Assembly: GCF_003313505.1 (NCBI RefSeq)
Contig: NZ_QMHO01000003.1
Location: 186,001-250,000, forward strand
Length of the DNA stretch: 64,000 nt
Reading direction: 5' to 3'
Source: Pedobacter nanyangensis
GTDB taxonomy: Bacteria > Bacteroidota > Bacteroidia > Sphingobacteriales > Sphingobacteriaceae
Shown here: piece by piece, positions 1-8,638 of the stretch
How the letters are laid out: the number at the start of each line of letters is the position of its first letter
Position numbering within the stretch: position 1 is the stretch's first letter
Program-made: the position numbers and the translations under genes
The notes under the pieces: model-generated
What the model saw: the letters and a program-made list of their open reading frames with translations, nothing else
The model's database searches: none
What the model was told of the DNA's origin: nothing

Positions 1-687
1 AAAGAGATGATTGGCATTAGCATGACCAATGCCAGTCCGCTAGTTGCCCCTACTTATGCCAACGAACGTTTGCTAGGCACCAACCCAATGTGCTACGCTT
101 TTCCGGCGGGCAAATATCCAGCAGTAGTGGTAGATATGGCCACGGCGGCGGCCGCTAACGGAAAATTGGAAATTGCTCAACGTGCCAACAATAATATTCC
201 CGATGGTTGGGTGCAAGATAAAGATGGGCGTCAATCGATCAATCCTAATGAGTTAAAAGCCGGTGGTTCTTTACTTCCGCTAGGTAGCGATAAAGACCAC
301 GGTAGCCATAAAGGTTATGGGTTGGGAGCTACGGTTGATATTCTTTCGGCAGTATTATCAGGTGCAAATTACGGCCCCTGGGTACCCCCATTCGTAGCCT
401 TTTTAGAGCCCGATCCCAATCCTGTTGGCGAAGGAATTGGCCATTTCCTAGGTGCTATGCGTGTAGATGGTTTCAGACCAGCACAAGACTTTAAAGACCA
501 TTTGGACAATTGGATTGAGCGTTTTAAAGGCGCTAAAACCATTGACGAAAACAAAAAGGTCATTATACCAGGCGAACCAGAATATCAGTTTGAGAACGAG
601 CGTAAAAATGCCGGCATTCCGCTTATTGATGTAGTAGTGAACGACCTGAATAGTTTAGCAGAAAAAATTGGTGTAGCAAAGCTTTAA
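1..687 (+). CDS. Ldh family (malate/L-lactate type) oxidoreductase, 3' part
   Basis: The reading frame is open from base 1, so the gene starts upstream of the window; about 228 C-terminal residues are present of a family that is usually about 350 long. Family members are NAD(P)-dependent dehydrogenases of malate, lactate, ureidoglycolate or related 2-hydroxy acids, with a fold distinct from classical lactate dehydrogenases. Visible family features are the segment NERLLGTNPMCYAFP, the run MATAAAANGK, and the loop DHGSHKGYGLGATVDILSA followed by GIGHFLGAMRVD. The substrate cannot be told from the C-terminal part alone. No partner gene follows on the same strand. Confidence 0.85.
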   Translation, partial: KEMIGISMTNASPLVAPTYANERLLGTNPMCYAFPAGKYPAVVVDMATAAAANGKLEIAQRANNNIPDGWVQDKDGRQSINPNELKAGGSLLPLGSDKDHGSHKGYGLGATVDILSAVLSGANYGPWVPPFVAFLEPDPNPVGEGIGHFLGAMRVDGFRPAQDFKDHLDNWIERFKGAKTIDENKKVIIPGEPEYQFENERKNAGIPLIDVVVNDLNSLAEKIGVAKL

Positions 688-862
688 ACCCGAGTTCAGT
701 CTGAAATAAATTTATCCATAGCTTCCGCTGTGCTACAAGTCGGGGTGACGCTAATTCAGCACTCCGTCATGCTGACCACGAAGTAGCTGCGAAGCAAATT
801 TAGTTCAGCATCAGTTTTTTATAGCCTAATTACCGATAAGTTAGTCGACACTCAGCTTAACG
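688..862. repeat. Intergenic imperfect palindrome between convergent genes
   Basis: The gap between the convergent dehydrogenase and the outer-membrane-type gene has no open frame worth calling. Around 768-822 it holds an imperfect inverted repeat (arms ATGCTGA and TTCAGCAT), a degenerate version of the GTCATGCTGA-type palindromes common elsewhere in the window. It could end transcription from either side, but no clean T-run follows, so this is tentative. Confidence 0.35.
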
Positions 863-1996
863 CTATTTCTTCACTTTAAACAGCCTGAAGCTTTCTTTAT
901 AAGTAAGGAAAAACGAGTGGTTAAACTGTAACTGTTTTTCTGATCTATCCAAATCGAAATGAGGTTCAAAGCGTACGTCGAGGTAGAGATTTGGCAATAA
1001 TTCTTTTTGATAGATGTACCTCAGCATCAAAATATTTCGATGGTTTTGTGTGTAGCCTGCATCATTCATGGTTGCGGACACGGATTGGTACAAGGGCATT
1101 CCCCTAATGCTGATGAACTTATTTCCTTTCCAATAAGACGCTACTAAATTACCCCAGCGGGTATCAATCCCTGCGTTTAACCATAGGCCAAATCCACCCT
1201 GATAAGCCCTCACTTTGGTAGGTGAAAAATCTTTATAAGCCGCTACGTAGTTTTGCGTATATACTTGCCTTACGTGATAACCTATGTTTTTACTTAACGT
1301 AAATCCTGTGGCACCATTAAACAGCGTAGTGATGGGAATTTCCTTAAGCACATCGATTTGTCCGCCAGCATGATAAAATAACGATTGGGCCGGAATGGTC
1401 AACTTCCAATCCTCGTTTTTGATTACAGCAATATCAGCCGTAAAACCACCAACGATTTGTTCTTTCGCTGCATCTCCAGGGTAAATCATTTTCTGCCATG
1501 CAATCCAAGCGTCCAAATTAAATTTATCCTTGTCTATCAACAACTGTGTTCCATACTCGATAGGCCTGTCAATTTTACCTTCAAAATTGTACAAAGGTTC
1601 AATGTAATGATGTTGGATGTTACCTTCTAAACTACCAAAAACCAAGGTCAAATCATTTTTGCTGTATTTTACGTTAAATAAAGGCTTTGCATCAAACAAT
1701 CCTCTTTCGTTTCCAAAATCCTTACGTAAATAAGCGCCGGCGGTAATGGCCAAATTTGGATGCGCATAATAAACCAATTGCGGCTCTAACTGCGTACCGT
1801 AAAGTGTATAACCATCGTGGAATTTATTCGAGTATTCATAATTTCTAACGTAATTGAAATTATAGAAATTAAGGTGCAGCTCATTAGCCAAACTATCTGC
1901 CGGACGGATACGGTTGTAAAGATAGTTGTTGTTCAACTGGGCCTGGGCTGAATGCACTAAAGCCAATAAAAAGATAACCAGTAAATGTTTTTTCAT
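863..1996 (-). CDS. Exported outer-membrane-type protein, unknown function
   Basis: A protein of about 377 residues. The start is placed at the ATG ending at 1996 because the sequence MKKHLLVIFLLALVHSAQA then forms a standard signal peptide with cleavage before QLNNNY; an ATG 24 bases further upstream would put eight odd residues in front. After the signal the chain is rich in Tyr, Asn and alternating hydrophobic residues (for example YYAHPNLAITAGAYL, ILMLRYIYQ) and closes with SFFLTYKESFRLF, as expected for an outer-membrane beta-barrel, though the last residue is not aromatic. I do not recognise a named family. It has no operon partner: hemJ lies upstream on the same strand across a palindromic repeat. 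Confidence 0.7.
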   Translation of the reverse strand: MKKHLLVIFLLALVHSAQAQLNNNYLYNRIRPADSLANELHLNFYNFNYVRNYEYSNKFHDGYTLYGTQLEPQLVYYAHPNLAITAGAYLRKDFGNERGLFDAKPLFNVKYSKNDLTLVFGSLEGNIQHHYIEPLYNFEGKIDRPIEYGTQLLIDKDKFNLDAWIAWQKMIYPGDAAKEQIVGGFTADIAVIKNEDWKLTIPAQSLFYHAGGQIDVLKEIPITTLFNGATGFTLSKNIGYHVRQVYTQNYVAAYKDFSPTKVRAYQGGFGLWLNAGIDTRWGNLVASYWKGNKFISIRGMPLYQSVSATMNDAGYTQNHRNILMLRYIYQKELLPNLYLDVRFEPHFDLDRSEKQLQFNHSFFLTYKESFRLFKVKK

Positions 1997-2015
1997 TTTT
2001 AAGTTTTTTGCTGCT

Positions 2016-2071
2016 GTCATTCAGAGCGAAGCGAAGAATCTCACGTTAGATTTCTCGTTCCTCAAAATGAC
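2016..2071. repeat. Palindromic intergenic repeat (GTCATT...AATGAC)
   Basis: The segment starts GTCATTCAGAGCGAAG and ends with CTCAAAATGAC, with internal arms AGAATCT and AGATTTCT, so it folds into an imperfect hairpin. It lies just upstream of the outer-membrane-type gene and just downstream of hemJ and belongs to the same broad family as the GTCATTGCGAGG palindromes found at 6160, 15615, 40455 and 49891. Confidence 0.55.
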
Positions 2072-2077
2072 GAAAGG

Positions 2078-2626
2078 TTACTCTCCCTTTTTTTCTCGAG
2101 ATTTCTTGTAAAGTTTTACGGCAATCATGATCAAGAGTGCAACCCCCATGATCCCAATTAAACCATAAACCCAATCTAACGCACTTTTAAGGATCACGAC
2201 AAATACGATCGCAATCATAAAAATAGTCGCCAGCTCACGCCATAAACGCAATTGAAAACTACTCCAACGATATCGGTCGTTTCTTAAACCAACGATGATC
2301 CTTCCGCAAATAAAATGGTAAATGAGCAAGCCCACTACAAAGCCCAGCTTTACCCACATCCAGTCCATTTGTAATAAGCCGCTATTGATATGGAGCATAC
2401 ACAATCCGGCCACTAAAGAGATCAGCATTGCGGGTTGGCAAATGATCTTCCATAGTGTAGCTTCCATTTTAGTGAATTGTTTCTTCAGCACACTTTTTTC
2501 AGGCTCAGCCTTATCGTTCGCCTCTGTATGATAAATAAACAAGCTGAGTAGATAGAACAGCCCCGCCATCCAGCTAATCACAAATACGATGTGAACTGCC
2601 TTAAAATATTGATAATATTCTGCCAT
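2078..2626 (-). CDS. hemJ: Protoporphyrinogen IX oxidase HemJ
   Basis: A 182-residue integral membrane protein of the UPF0093/HemJ family, which oxidises protoporphyrinogen IX to protoporphyrin IX in bacteria that lack HemG and HemY. The N-terminus YFKAVHIVFVISWMAGLFYL carries the conserved His and the W-x-AGLFYL signature, followed by FIYHTEA. Four to five hydrophobic stretches are visible (about residues 8-28, 57-78, 88-106, 126-146, 150-168). It follows hemE by 87 bases on the same strand, at the end of the haem block, which supports the call. The C-terminus KLYKKSREKKGE is basic and probably cytoplasmic. Confidence 0.88.
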   Translation of the reverse strand: MAEYYQYFKAVHIVFVISWMAGLFYLLSLFIYHTEANDKAEPEKSVLKKQFTKMEATLWKIICQPAMLISLVAGLCMLHINSGLLQMDWMWVKLGFVVGLLIYHFICGRIIVGLRNDRYRWSSFQLRLWRELATIFMIAIVFVVILKSALDWVYGLIGIMGVALLIMIAVKLYKKSREKKGE

Positions 2627-2638
2627 TTTAACTTTATC

Positions 2639-2705
2639 GTCATGCTGAATTTATTTCAGCATCTGTAACATAAAAAAAGACCCTGAAATAAATTCAGGGT
2701 GACGG
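2639..2705. terminator. Double hairpin downstream of hemE
   Basis: Two hairpins in a row, CGTCATGCTGAATTTATTTC AGCAT (2639-2663) and ACCCTGAAATAAATTCAGGGT (about 2682-2702), whose arms are also complementary to one another, so the whole segment can close as one long stem. It separates hemE from hemJ and may attenuate transcription into hemJ; equally it may simply be one of the mobile palindromic repeats of this genome. Confidence 0.5.
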
Positions 2706-2713
2706 AAAATCAG

Positions 2714-3739
2714 TTAATACTTAAACGCTTTCACCACTTCGATCGCATATTTTACATTATCGAAAGGAATATCAGGCATAATGCCGTGGCCAAGGTTAAA
2801 GATGAAACCATTTTCGCCACGCATACGCTCAAACAACTTGTGTATTTGTGCTTTAATTACGGGCTGATCTGCATACAAAATATGAGGATCCAAATTTCCT
2901 TGTACGGCAATGCCAGCAGGCAATGCTTTTTTGATGTTCAGCAAATCAGCGTTCCAGTCAATCGAAACTACATCAGGTTTTGCCTCGGCCATGATTGGCG
3001 CAAAAACCGAACTCCCTTTACAGAAAGAAATTACCGGAATATTTGTTCTATTTAAACCTGCAATAATTTGTGCGTTATATTGGTGCGAAAACTCCTGATA
3101 ATCGTTCCACGACAAGGCCAGGGCCCAGCTATCAAACAATTGAAGGGCATTTACGCCAGCCTCAATCTGCAAGTTCAAATAATCGATAGTTACCTTTGCA
3201 ATTTTGGCTAACAGCTTATGGGCCAACTCAGGGCGGTTATGAATCAGCAATTTGGTCAATTTAAAATCTTTAGAAGAACCGCCTTCTACCAAATAGCTCA
3301 TTACCGTAAAAGGAGCACCCGCAAAACCAATTAACGGAATACTGCCATTTAAACGTTGCTGAATTACTTTGATCGCATCAGCCACATATTGCAATTTATC
3401 CAGGCAATCCGTAGCCAAAGCATCAATATCAGCTTCGGTACGCACGGGGTTGGCAAACTTAGGTCCCACGCCCTGGGTAAAGCTCAAATCACCGCCCATG
3501 GCTTCGCCGGTTACCAAAATATCAGAGAACAAAATGGCCGCATCAATCCCCAACAAATCCACAGGCAACATGGTTACATCAGCCGCAATTTCCGGGGTTT
3601 TGCACATCTCTAAAAAAGAGTACTTGTTTTTGATTTCCCAGTATTGTGGCATAAAACGGCCTGCCTGCCTCATCATCCACACGGGTGGTCGTTCAGTTTG
3701 TTTTGAAAATGCTGCGTCTAAAAATAAATTGTTCTCCAT
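2714..3739 (-). CDS. hemE: Uroporphyrinogen decarboxylase
   Basis: 341 residues, the normal length of HemE, which removes four carboxylates from uroporphyrinogen III to give coproporphyrinogen III in the cytoplasm. The family signature PPVWMMRQAGRFMPQY is at about residues 18-33; GVGPKFANPVRT, GFAGAPFTVMSYLVEGG and the C-terminal FNLGHGIMPDIPFDNV are all present. The gene follows the TPR membrane protein by five bases and is therefore probably co-transcribed with it and with the response regulator and kinase, within the haem block. Confidence 0.97.
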   Translation of the reverse strand: MENNLFLDAAFSKQTERPPVWMMRQAGRFMPQYWEIKNKYSFLEMCKTPEIAADVTMLPVDLLGIDAAILFSDILVTGEAMGGDLSFTQGVGPKFANPVRTEADIDALATDCLDKLQYVADAIKVIQQRLNGSIPLIGFAGAPFTVMSYLVEGGSSKDFKLTKLLIHNRPELAHKLLAKIAKVTIDYLNLQIEAGVNALQLFDSWALALSWNDYQEFSHQYNAQIIAGLNRTNIPVISFCKGSSVFAPIMAEAKPDVVSIDWNADLLNIKKALPAGIAVQGNLDPHILYADQPVIKAQIHKLFERMRGENGFIFNLGHGIMPDIPFDNVKYAIEVVKAFKY

Positions 3740-3744
3740 GTTTT

Positions 3745-4266
3745 TTAATTTGCCAGTTTCTTGGCCTCTTTCTCAATATTTGTAATAATTTCTAAAGCTC
3801 TTGAGGATGTAGCCAGCTCTTTTGCCTTTTCAACATAAGCCAAAGCTCTTTCCCCTTCTTTTTTTCGGAGCGCTAAGTTAGCCAAATGAATTAAAACATA
3901 AGCTTTATCATTTTTACCACCTAAAGGGAAACGGCTGGCCACCTGAAAATGAAACTCAGCCTGCTCATAATCCTCCCTTTTCAGGGCGATATTGGCACGC
4001 ATAAATTCGTAAAAGCCTCTCCTGTTCTTAGCCAACCGATCGGGATTGGCCACCTCGTTCAAAACTTTCTCTGCCCTATCGTATTCAGAATTTTTGAAAT
4101 ATTTAGAAGCTAAAAGCACTGAACTGTGCTTAAAATGGCTCCATAGTATAAAACAGAAAAGCAGGCCCGAAATTGCGGCCAGCTGATACTGCTGATAATA
4201 TAAACTTACTAATGCCGAGAGCACAAAAATGCCCATCAGCACATACCTACCCAGTTTATTGTACAT
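3745..4266 (-). CDS. Membrane-anchored TPR-like protein
   Basis: 173 residues. Two adjacent transmembrane segments at about residues 9-24 and 27-44 are followed by a helical, charged domain with tetratricopeptide-like repeats, for example ASKYFKNSEYDRAEKVLNEV, MRANIALKREDYEQAEFHFQ and VLIHLANLALRKKEGERAL. TPR domains bind proteins; the partner is unknown. Its start overlaps the stop of the response regulator gene by one base and hemE follows five bases later, so it is embedded in the regulator-haem operon. A role in scaffolding haem synthesis at the membrane or in signalling would be guesswork. Confidence 0.75.
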   Translation of the reverse strand: MYNKLGRYVLMGIFVLSALVSLYYQQYQLAAISGLLFCFILWSHFKHSSVLLASKYFKNSEYDRAEKVLNEVANPDRLAKNRRGFYEFMRANIALKREDYEQAEFHFQVASRFPLGGKNDKAYVLIHLANLALRKKEGERALAYVEKAKELATSSRALEIITNIEKEAKKLAN

Positions 4267-4970
4267 TAGTGCGTATCGGTAAATTTATAACCTACCCCTC
4301 TAATAGAATGGAAATAGATTGGATTTTTTTGATCAGGCTCAAAATATTTACGGAAAGTAAGGATAAAGTTATCGATGGTCCTGGTAGAAGGATAAACATC
4401 GTAGTTCCAAACCGTTTCCAAAATCTGCTCGCGAGAAACGGCTTCGTTTTTGCGCTCAATCAAAAGTTTCAGCAGCATGGTTTCCTTTTTGGTTAACGGC
4501 ACCACCGTACCATCGTCCTGTTTCAGTTCAAAGGAGTTAAAATAAATAGTTTTATCCCCAATTTTGTAAGAGTTAAGTTCTTTTAAATCGTCTGGTTTTA
4601 GGCTACGTTTCACCAAAATTCCTACCCTTAAAATCAGCTCTTCCAAGTTAAAAGGTTTTACCAAATAATCATCAGCTCCTTTTTTAAGTCCCATTACCCT
4701 GTCTTCGCTGGTATTTTTAGCGGTAAGGAAAAGAATGGGCACTTCAGTATTCTCCAAACGGATCGTTTCACAAACCTGAAAACCATCCATTTCCGGCAAC
4801 ATCACGTCTAAAACAACCAAGTTAAAGCGTTCTTCTTTAAATACTTTCAAGGCAGTTTTACCGTCTTTAACAGCGTGAACTTTATAACCTTCAAGTTCGA
4901 GGTTTAATTTGATGGCATCCAACAAGTGATCTTCGTCTTCAACCAGTAGTACTCTTAATTTTTGTGACAT
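4266..4970 (-). CDS. OmpR/PhoB-family response regulator
   Basis: 234 residues: a receiver domain (about 1-120) and a winged-helix DNA-binding domain (about 135-232). The phosphoacceptor is Asp55 in LVVLDVMLPEMDGF, with the acidic pocket E11-D12, switch Thr83 and Lys105 in DYLVKPF. The effector domain contains LTKKETMLLKLLIERKNEAV and TRTIDNFILTFRKYF, typical of Trans_reg_C. The kinase gene lies one base upstream, so the two form a classical pair. The location between hemL and hemE suggests, but does not prove, a link to haem or respiration. Confidence 0.93.
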   Translation of the reverse strand: MSQKLRVLLVEDEDHLLDAIKLNLELEGYKVHAVKDGKTALKVFKEERFNLVVLDVMLPEMDGFQVCETIRLENTEVPILFLTAKNTSEDRVMGLKKGADDYLVKPFNLEELILRVGILVKRSLKPDDLKELNSYKIGDKTIYFNSFELKQDDGTVVPLTKKETMLLKLLIERKNEAVSREQILETVWNYDVYPSTRTIDNFILTFRKYFEPDQKNPIYFHSIRGVGYKFTDTH

Positions 4971-4971
4971 A

Positions 4972-5838
4972 TTAGTTAAATGTTACTTCAAAAATTGCAC
5001 CGTGAGGTACGTTATCTTTAACGCTGATGTCAGCGTCGTGGTTTTGTAATACTTCCTTAACAATAAACAAGCCAAGTCCTGTACCCTTACTTTTACGCAC
5101 ATTTTCATCGCCCACACGGTAAAATTTATCAAAAATATGCATCTTTTCACTGTCCGGAATGCCCAATCCCTTGTCTGAAACCACTAATTTCGGCTTTCCG
5201 TCATTTTGGCACAGCTTTACTGTAATTTCGGCACAAGGGCCTGAATATTTAACGGCATTCTCCACCAGGTTGTTTACTACCGATGATAAGGCAAACTGGT
5301 CGCCTTCAATTACCACACCATCTTGTATATCCGTAGAAATAATTTGCTCACAACCACACGAATGCACCTGCAAACGGTCCGCAATTCTTGTCACCAATTC
5401 CGAAAAATCAAACTTCTCTTTAGGAAAAGAGTAGGTTTTACTCTCAATTTTGGTAGCCAACAGCATGTTCTCCACCAAATCATCTAAACGCTCTACATCT
5501 TTCAATGAGTTTTTGATCAAAACCGTACGTTGTTCTTTATCCAACTCCCTGCGCACAATGGTTTGCAGCGAAAGTTTAATGGCCGCAAGGGGACTTTTTA
5601 ACTCGTGGGTAACCGAAAGCAGAAAATTCTGTTGGTTTTCATGCAATTTATCTTCCTTTTTAATGGAAGCATGGATGAAATAAGCACCAATTCCCAGCAA
5701 AAACAAAAACACAGCGCCCTCGCCCATGATCATCGGCATACGGCTAGGATCAATCTTCACCACCAACATGCCCCAACTAATGAGCTGCCCCAAGGCGTAG
5801 AACAACAAAATGTAAAATATGATAATGGATTTTTTCAT
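4972..5838 (-). CDS. Membrane sensor histidine kinase
   Basis: 288 residues. Two transmembrane helices (about 4-26 and 38-58) flank a very short extracytoplasmic loop, so any stimulus is likely sensed in or at the membrane. His78 lies in the H-box NFLLSVTHELKSPLAAIK; the ATPase part has the N-box NLVENAVKYS, DKGLGIPD and GTGLGLFIVKEVL. It is translated one base ahead of its response regulator. The gene follows hemL across 452 bases of repeat-rich DNA, so it may have its own promoter. Confidence 0.92.
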   Translation of the reverse strand: MKKSIIIFYILLFYALGQLISWGMLVVKIDPSRMPMIMGEGAVFLFLLGIGAYFIHASIKKEDKLHENQQNFLLSVTHELKSPLAAIKLSLQTIVRRELDKEQRTVLIKNSLKDVERLDDLVENMLLATKIESKTYSFPKEKFDFSELVTRIADRLQVHSCGCEQIISTDIQDGVVIEGDQFALSSVVNNLVENAVKYSGPCAEITVKLCQNDGKPKLVVSDKGLGIPDSEKMHIFDKFYRVGDENVRKSKGTGLGLFIVKEVLQNHDADISVKDNVPHGAIFEVTFN

Positions 5839-5884
5839 ACCTATAATCCCCTAACTCAGGACTTAAATTTAACTATTATTATTT

Positions 5885-6040
5885 GAAAAGCAGTTCCTGT
5901 AATCCTTCGGCTCCTACAGTCCCGCTTTCCGTTACAATCTTTTTGTGATCGTTAGTGAACAAACCTCGCAGGTTTTAAAAACCTGTGAGGTTTGCTAGCA
6001 GTCAAAGCCACAAAAAGTATTTCCACTTCAATCGGGTTTA
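5885..6040. repeat. Composite palindromic element, copy A
   Basis: The left module (5919-5946, CCCGCTTTCCGTTACAATCT then a T-run) and right module (6011-6040, starting CAAAAAGTATTTCCACTTCA then ATCGGG) are partly complementary and enclose 64 bases that hold an unrelated palindrome at 5961-5993. A second copy at 36055-36244 has nearly the same two modules but a different insert. Similarity also extends about 35 bases to the left of the left module in both copies (shared GAAAAGCAG). Confidence 0.75.
5961..5993. repeat. Palindrome AAACCTCG-family, copy 1
   Basis: Arms AAACCTCGCAGGTTTT and AAAACCTGTGAGGTTT pair with a single G/T exception. The same element with perfect arms is at 40953-40985 and a degraded form at about 36269-36303. 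It lies inside composite element copy A. Confidence 0.7.
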
Positions 6041-6159
6041 ATTTACAACCCCTCTCTGTCCTTTGGACATCTATTGATAGCTATTTATTGTATTTTGGTC
6101 TCAATGAGCTCGCTACGCTTCGGTTCTCCCCTAAAAAGGGTGAGCATAGCGCCTATTAA

Positions 6160-6243
6160 CGCCGTTGCGAGCTTTGCGAAGCAATCTTCAATATCATTAC
6201 AAAAAGCTTTAAGATTGCTTCTTCGTTCCTCATCGCAATGACG
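6160..6243. repeat. Palindromic repeat of the GTCATTGCGAGG family
   Basis: Reads GCCGTTGCGAGC...GAAGCAATCTT on one side and AAGATTGCTT...CTCATCGCAATGACG on the other, forming a long imperfect stem. Together with composite element A it fills the 452-base gap between hemL and the sensor kinase; no protein-coding frame is supported there. Confidence 0.6.
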
Positions 6244-6290
6244 ATTAGCCAGCTAAATCTTTAATCTTTGCTCCTTTATCTTTGTTCCAA

Positions 6291-7592
6291 TTATTTCTCA
6301 AAAACAACTTCCAAAGCTTCAAAAATGGCCTGTTTTGCTTTATCTAACTCTACGCTAGTGTGTGCGGCACTTACAAAGCCAACCTCATAACCTGATGGGC
6401 CAAAGTAAATGCCACGGTTCAATAATTCGCGGTGCATCACCTTAAATTTCTCCATACTTGCCGGATCAATATCTTCGGCAGTTTTAAGGTCCTTATCGGT
6501 AAAAGCAAACCAAAAAATGGAGCCTACCGTAAAAATTTTCAATTCGTAACCTTTAGCGGCGATATGTGCTTTCAAGTCATTCACAAAAGCCTGTGCTTTG
6601 GCATTCAATTCATCATAAAAACCGGCACTACTCAAAATGGTTAAGGCCGCTATTCCTGCGGCCATAGCCACAGGATTACCCGAAAGTGTACCCGCTTGGT
6701 AAACGCCACCATCAGGAGAAATGTGTGCCATGATCTCGTTAGAGGCACCGTACATGCCTACCGGCAAACCACCGCCAATGATTTTTCCATAGGTTACAAT
6801 ATCTGGCTTAATGCCATAATAAGCCGCAGCACCTTCAAAACCTACCCTAAAGCCAGTAATTACTTCATCAAAAATCAACAAAGCCCCATTAGCAGTACAG
6901 GTTTCACTCAGGAACTGAACGTAATCTTTATCCTGGATCAATAAGCCATTATTTGCCGGGATCCCCTCAATAATCACCGCAGCTACATCATCTTTAAATT
7001 GCGCAAAAGCTTCGGTTACTGCTTGTTTGTCATTTAAGCCGATCACAATGGTTTCATCAGCAAAAGCCTTTGGAACGCCTGCCGAAGAAGTTTCCCCGAA
7101 AGTGACCAAGCCTGAGCCCGCTTTCACCAAAAGCGAATCGCTGTGACCATGGTAGCAACCTTCAAACTTGATGATTTTGTTCCTGCGTGTGTAACCTCTG
7201 GCCAAACGGATGGCCGACATTACCGCTTCTGTTCCAGAACTGGTAAAACGAATTTTCTCTACAAAGCGATTGTTCTTGATAATAAGCTCTGCCAGTTCAT
7301 TTTCCAAAGCGGTAGGTGCGCCAAAGCTCATGCCATTTTGCATCACTTCAGTTACTTTCTCTCTAATTTTGGCATGGTTATGTCCCAAAATCAAAGGCCC
7401 CCAGCTGGCACAAAAATCAATAAACTGGTTGCCGTCCGCATCCCAAATGTAGGGGCCATCACCTTTTTGGATAAACAATGGCGTACCATAAACTGATTTA
7501 AAAGCTCTTACCGGCGAATTTACGCCTCCAGGGAAATAAGTTTTCGATTTTTCGTATAATTCTGCCGATTTGGCTCTTGATATATCTTGCAT
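6291..7592 (-). CDS. hemL: Glutamate-1-semialdehyde 2,1-aminomutase
   Basis: 433 residues, the usual length. This PLP enzyme converts glutamate-1-semialdehyde to 5-aminolevulinate, the second step of the C5 pathway that starts with HemA. Visible are FPGGVNSPVRAF near the N-terminus, the fold-type I aminotransferase core (FTSSGTEAVMSAIRLAR, FEGCYHGHSDS, LIFDEVITGFRV) and the PLP lysine Lys270 in TYGKIIGGGLPVGMYG. It is 77 bases downstream of hemB on the same strand. Together with hemA it shows that the organism uses the glutamyl-tRNA route rather than ALA synthase. Confidence 0.98.
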   Translation of the reverse strand: MQDISRAKSAELYEKSKTYFPGGVNSPVRAFKSVYGTPLFIQKGDGPYIWDADGNQFIDFCASWGPLILGHNHAKIREKVTEVMQNGMSFGAPTALENELAELIIKNNRFVEKIRFTSSGTEAVMSAIRLARGYTRRNKIIKFEGCYHGHSDSLLVKAGSGLVTFGETSSAGVPKAFADETIVIGLNDKQAVTEAFAQFKDDVAAVIIEGIPANNGLLIQDKDYVQFLSETCTANGALLIFDEVITGFRVGFEGAAAYYGIKPDIVTYGKIIGGGLPVGMYGASNEIMAHISPDGGVYQAGTLSGNPVAMAAGIAALTILSSAGFYDELNAKAQAFVNDLKAHIAAKGYELKIFTVGSIFWFAFTDKDLKTAEDIDPASMEKFKVMHRELLNRGIYFGPSGYEVGFVSAAHTSVELDKAKQAIFEALEVVFEK

Positions 7593-7669
7593 TTGTTAAG
7601 TTATAGGTTGTAAGTGGTAAGTTATACGTTTTTGGAAGTGCAAATAGTAAAACTTACCACTTACTACTT

Positions 7670-8638
7670 TTACATCCATTTATTCTCTACAATATCTCTA
7701 ATGTGGTAAGTGGTAATGATACTTGCTCCTGCTCGGGCAAAGGCATACATGGTTTCCATCACTACTTTTTGTTCATCTATCCAGCCTTTTTCCGCAGCAG
7801 CCTTAATCATGGAGTATTCGCCTGAAACATTATAAACCGCAATAGGCAATTTGGTATTTTGCTTCAACTTCGCAATCACATCCAAATAAGCCAAACCTGG
7901 TTTTACCATGAGCACATCGGCACCTTCGGCTTCATCTAGCAAAGCTTCCCTTAGCGCTTCTGCAGGGTTCCGGAAATCCATTTGGTAGGCTTTTCTATCG
8001 CCTTTGTTTGGTGCACAATCTGCCGCTTCCCTAAAAGGTCCGTAATAAGCCGAAGCAAACTTGGTGGCATGGCTCATTACCGCTACGTTTTCAAATCCAG
8101 CACCATCTAATTTCTCACGAATAGCCGCCACCCTGCCATCCATCATATCCGAAGGGGCAAGCATATCTGCGCCTGCTTCCGAATGATTTAAGGCCATTTT
8201 AGCAATTAGTTCAACTGTTGCATCATTTTGAACGTAGTCATTGTGCATAATGCCGCAGTGGCCATGATTGGTGTACGAACACACACAAACATCGGTAACA
8301 ACATATAGGTCATCACCAAATTGCTTTTTCAACTCTCTTACCGTCACTGGTACCAAAGAATTGGGATCGTAAGCAGATTTTGCGTCTTCGCTTTTCTCAT
8401 CGCCCACACCAAACAACATGATTTTGTTAACGCCTAGGTTTAAACCTTTCTCTACATCTTTTACTAAAGTGTCGGTAGAAAAATGGCTGATGCCCGGCAT
8501 GGCATCTATTGGATGGGTTACGTTATTTCCCGGAACTACGAAATAAGGATAAACAAACATGTCTTTCGACAGCTTGGTTTCGGCCACCATTTCTCTTACA
8601 ATGGGATTTTTCCTTAGCCTACGTGGTCTGTGCAGCAT
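7670..8638 (-). CDS. hemB: Delta-aminolevulinic acid dehydratase (porphobilinogen synthase)
   Basis: 322 residues. HemB condenses two 5-aminolevulinate molecules into porphobilinogen. The two Schiff-base lysines are Lys193 in MSHATKFASAYYG and Lys246 in VLMVKPGLAYLD. The metal site DVCVCSYTNHGHCG supplies Cys118, Cys120 and Cys128, so this is the zinc-cysteine rather than the purely magnesium type. The N-terminus RPRRLRKNPIVREMV is standard. It lies between the hemCD fusion and hemL on the same strand. Confidence 0.98.
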   Translation of the reverse strand: MLHRPRRLRKNPIVREMVAETKLSKDMFVYPYFVVPGNNVTHPIDAMPGISHFSTDTLVKDVEKGLNLGVNKIMLFGVGDEKSEDAKSAYDPNSLVPVTVRELKKQFGDDLYVVTDVCVCSYTNHGHCGIMHNDYVQNDATVELIAKMALNHSEAGADMLAPSDMMDGRVAAIREKLDGAGFENVAVMSHATKFASAYYGPFREAADCAPNKGDRKAYQMDFRNPAEALREALLDEAEGADVLMVKPGLAYLDVIAKLKQNTKLPIAVYNVSGEYSMIKAAAEKGWIDEQKVVMETMYAFARAGASIITTYHIRDIVENKWM

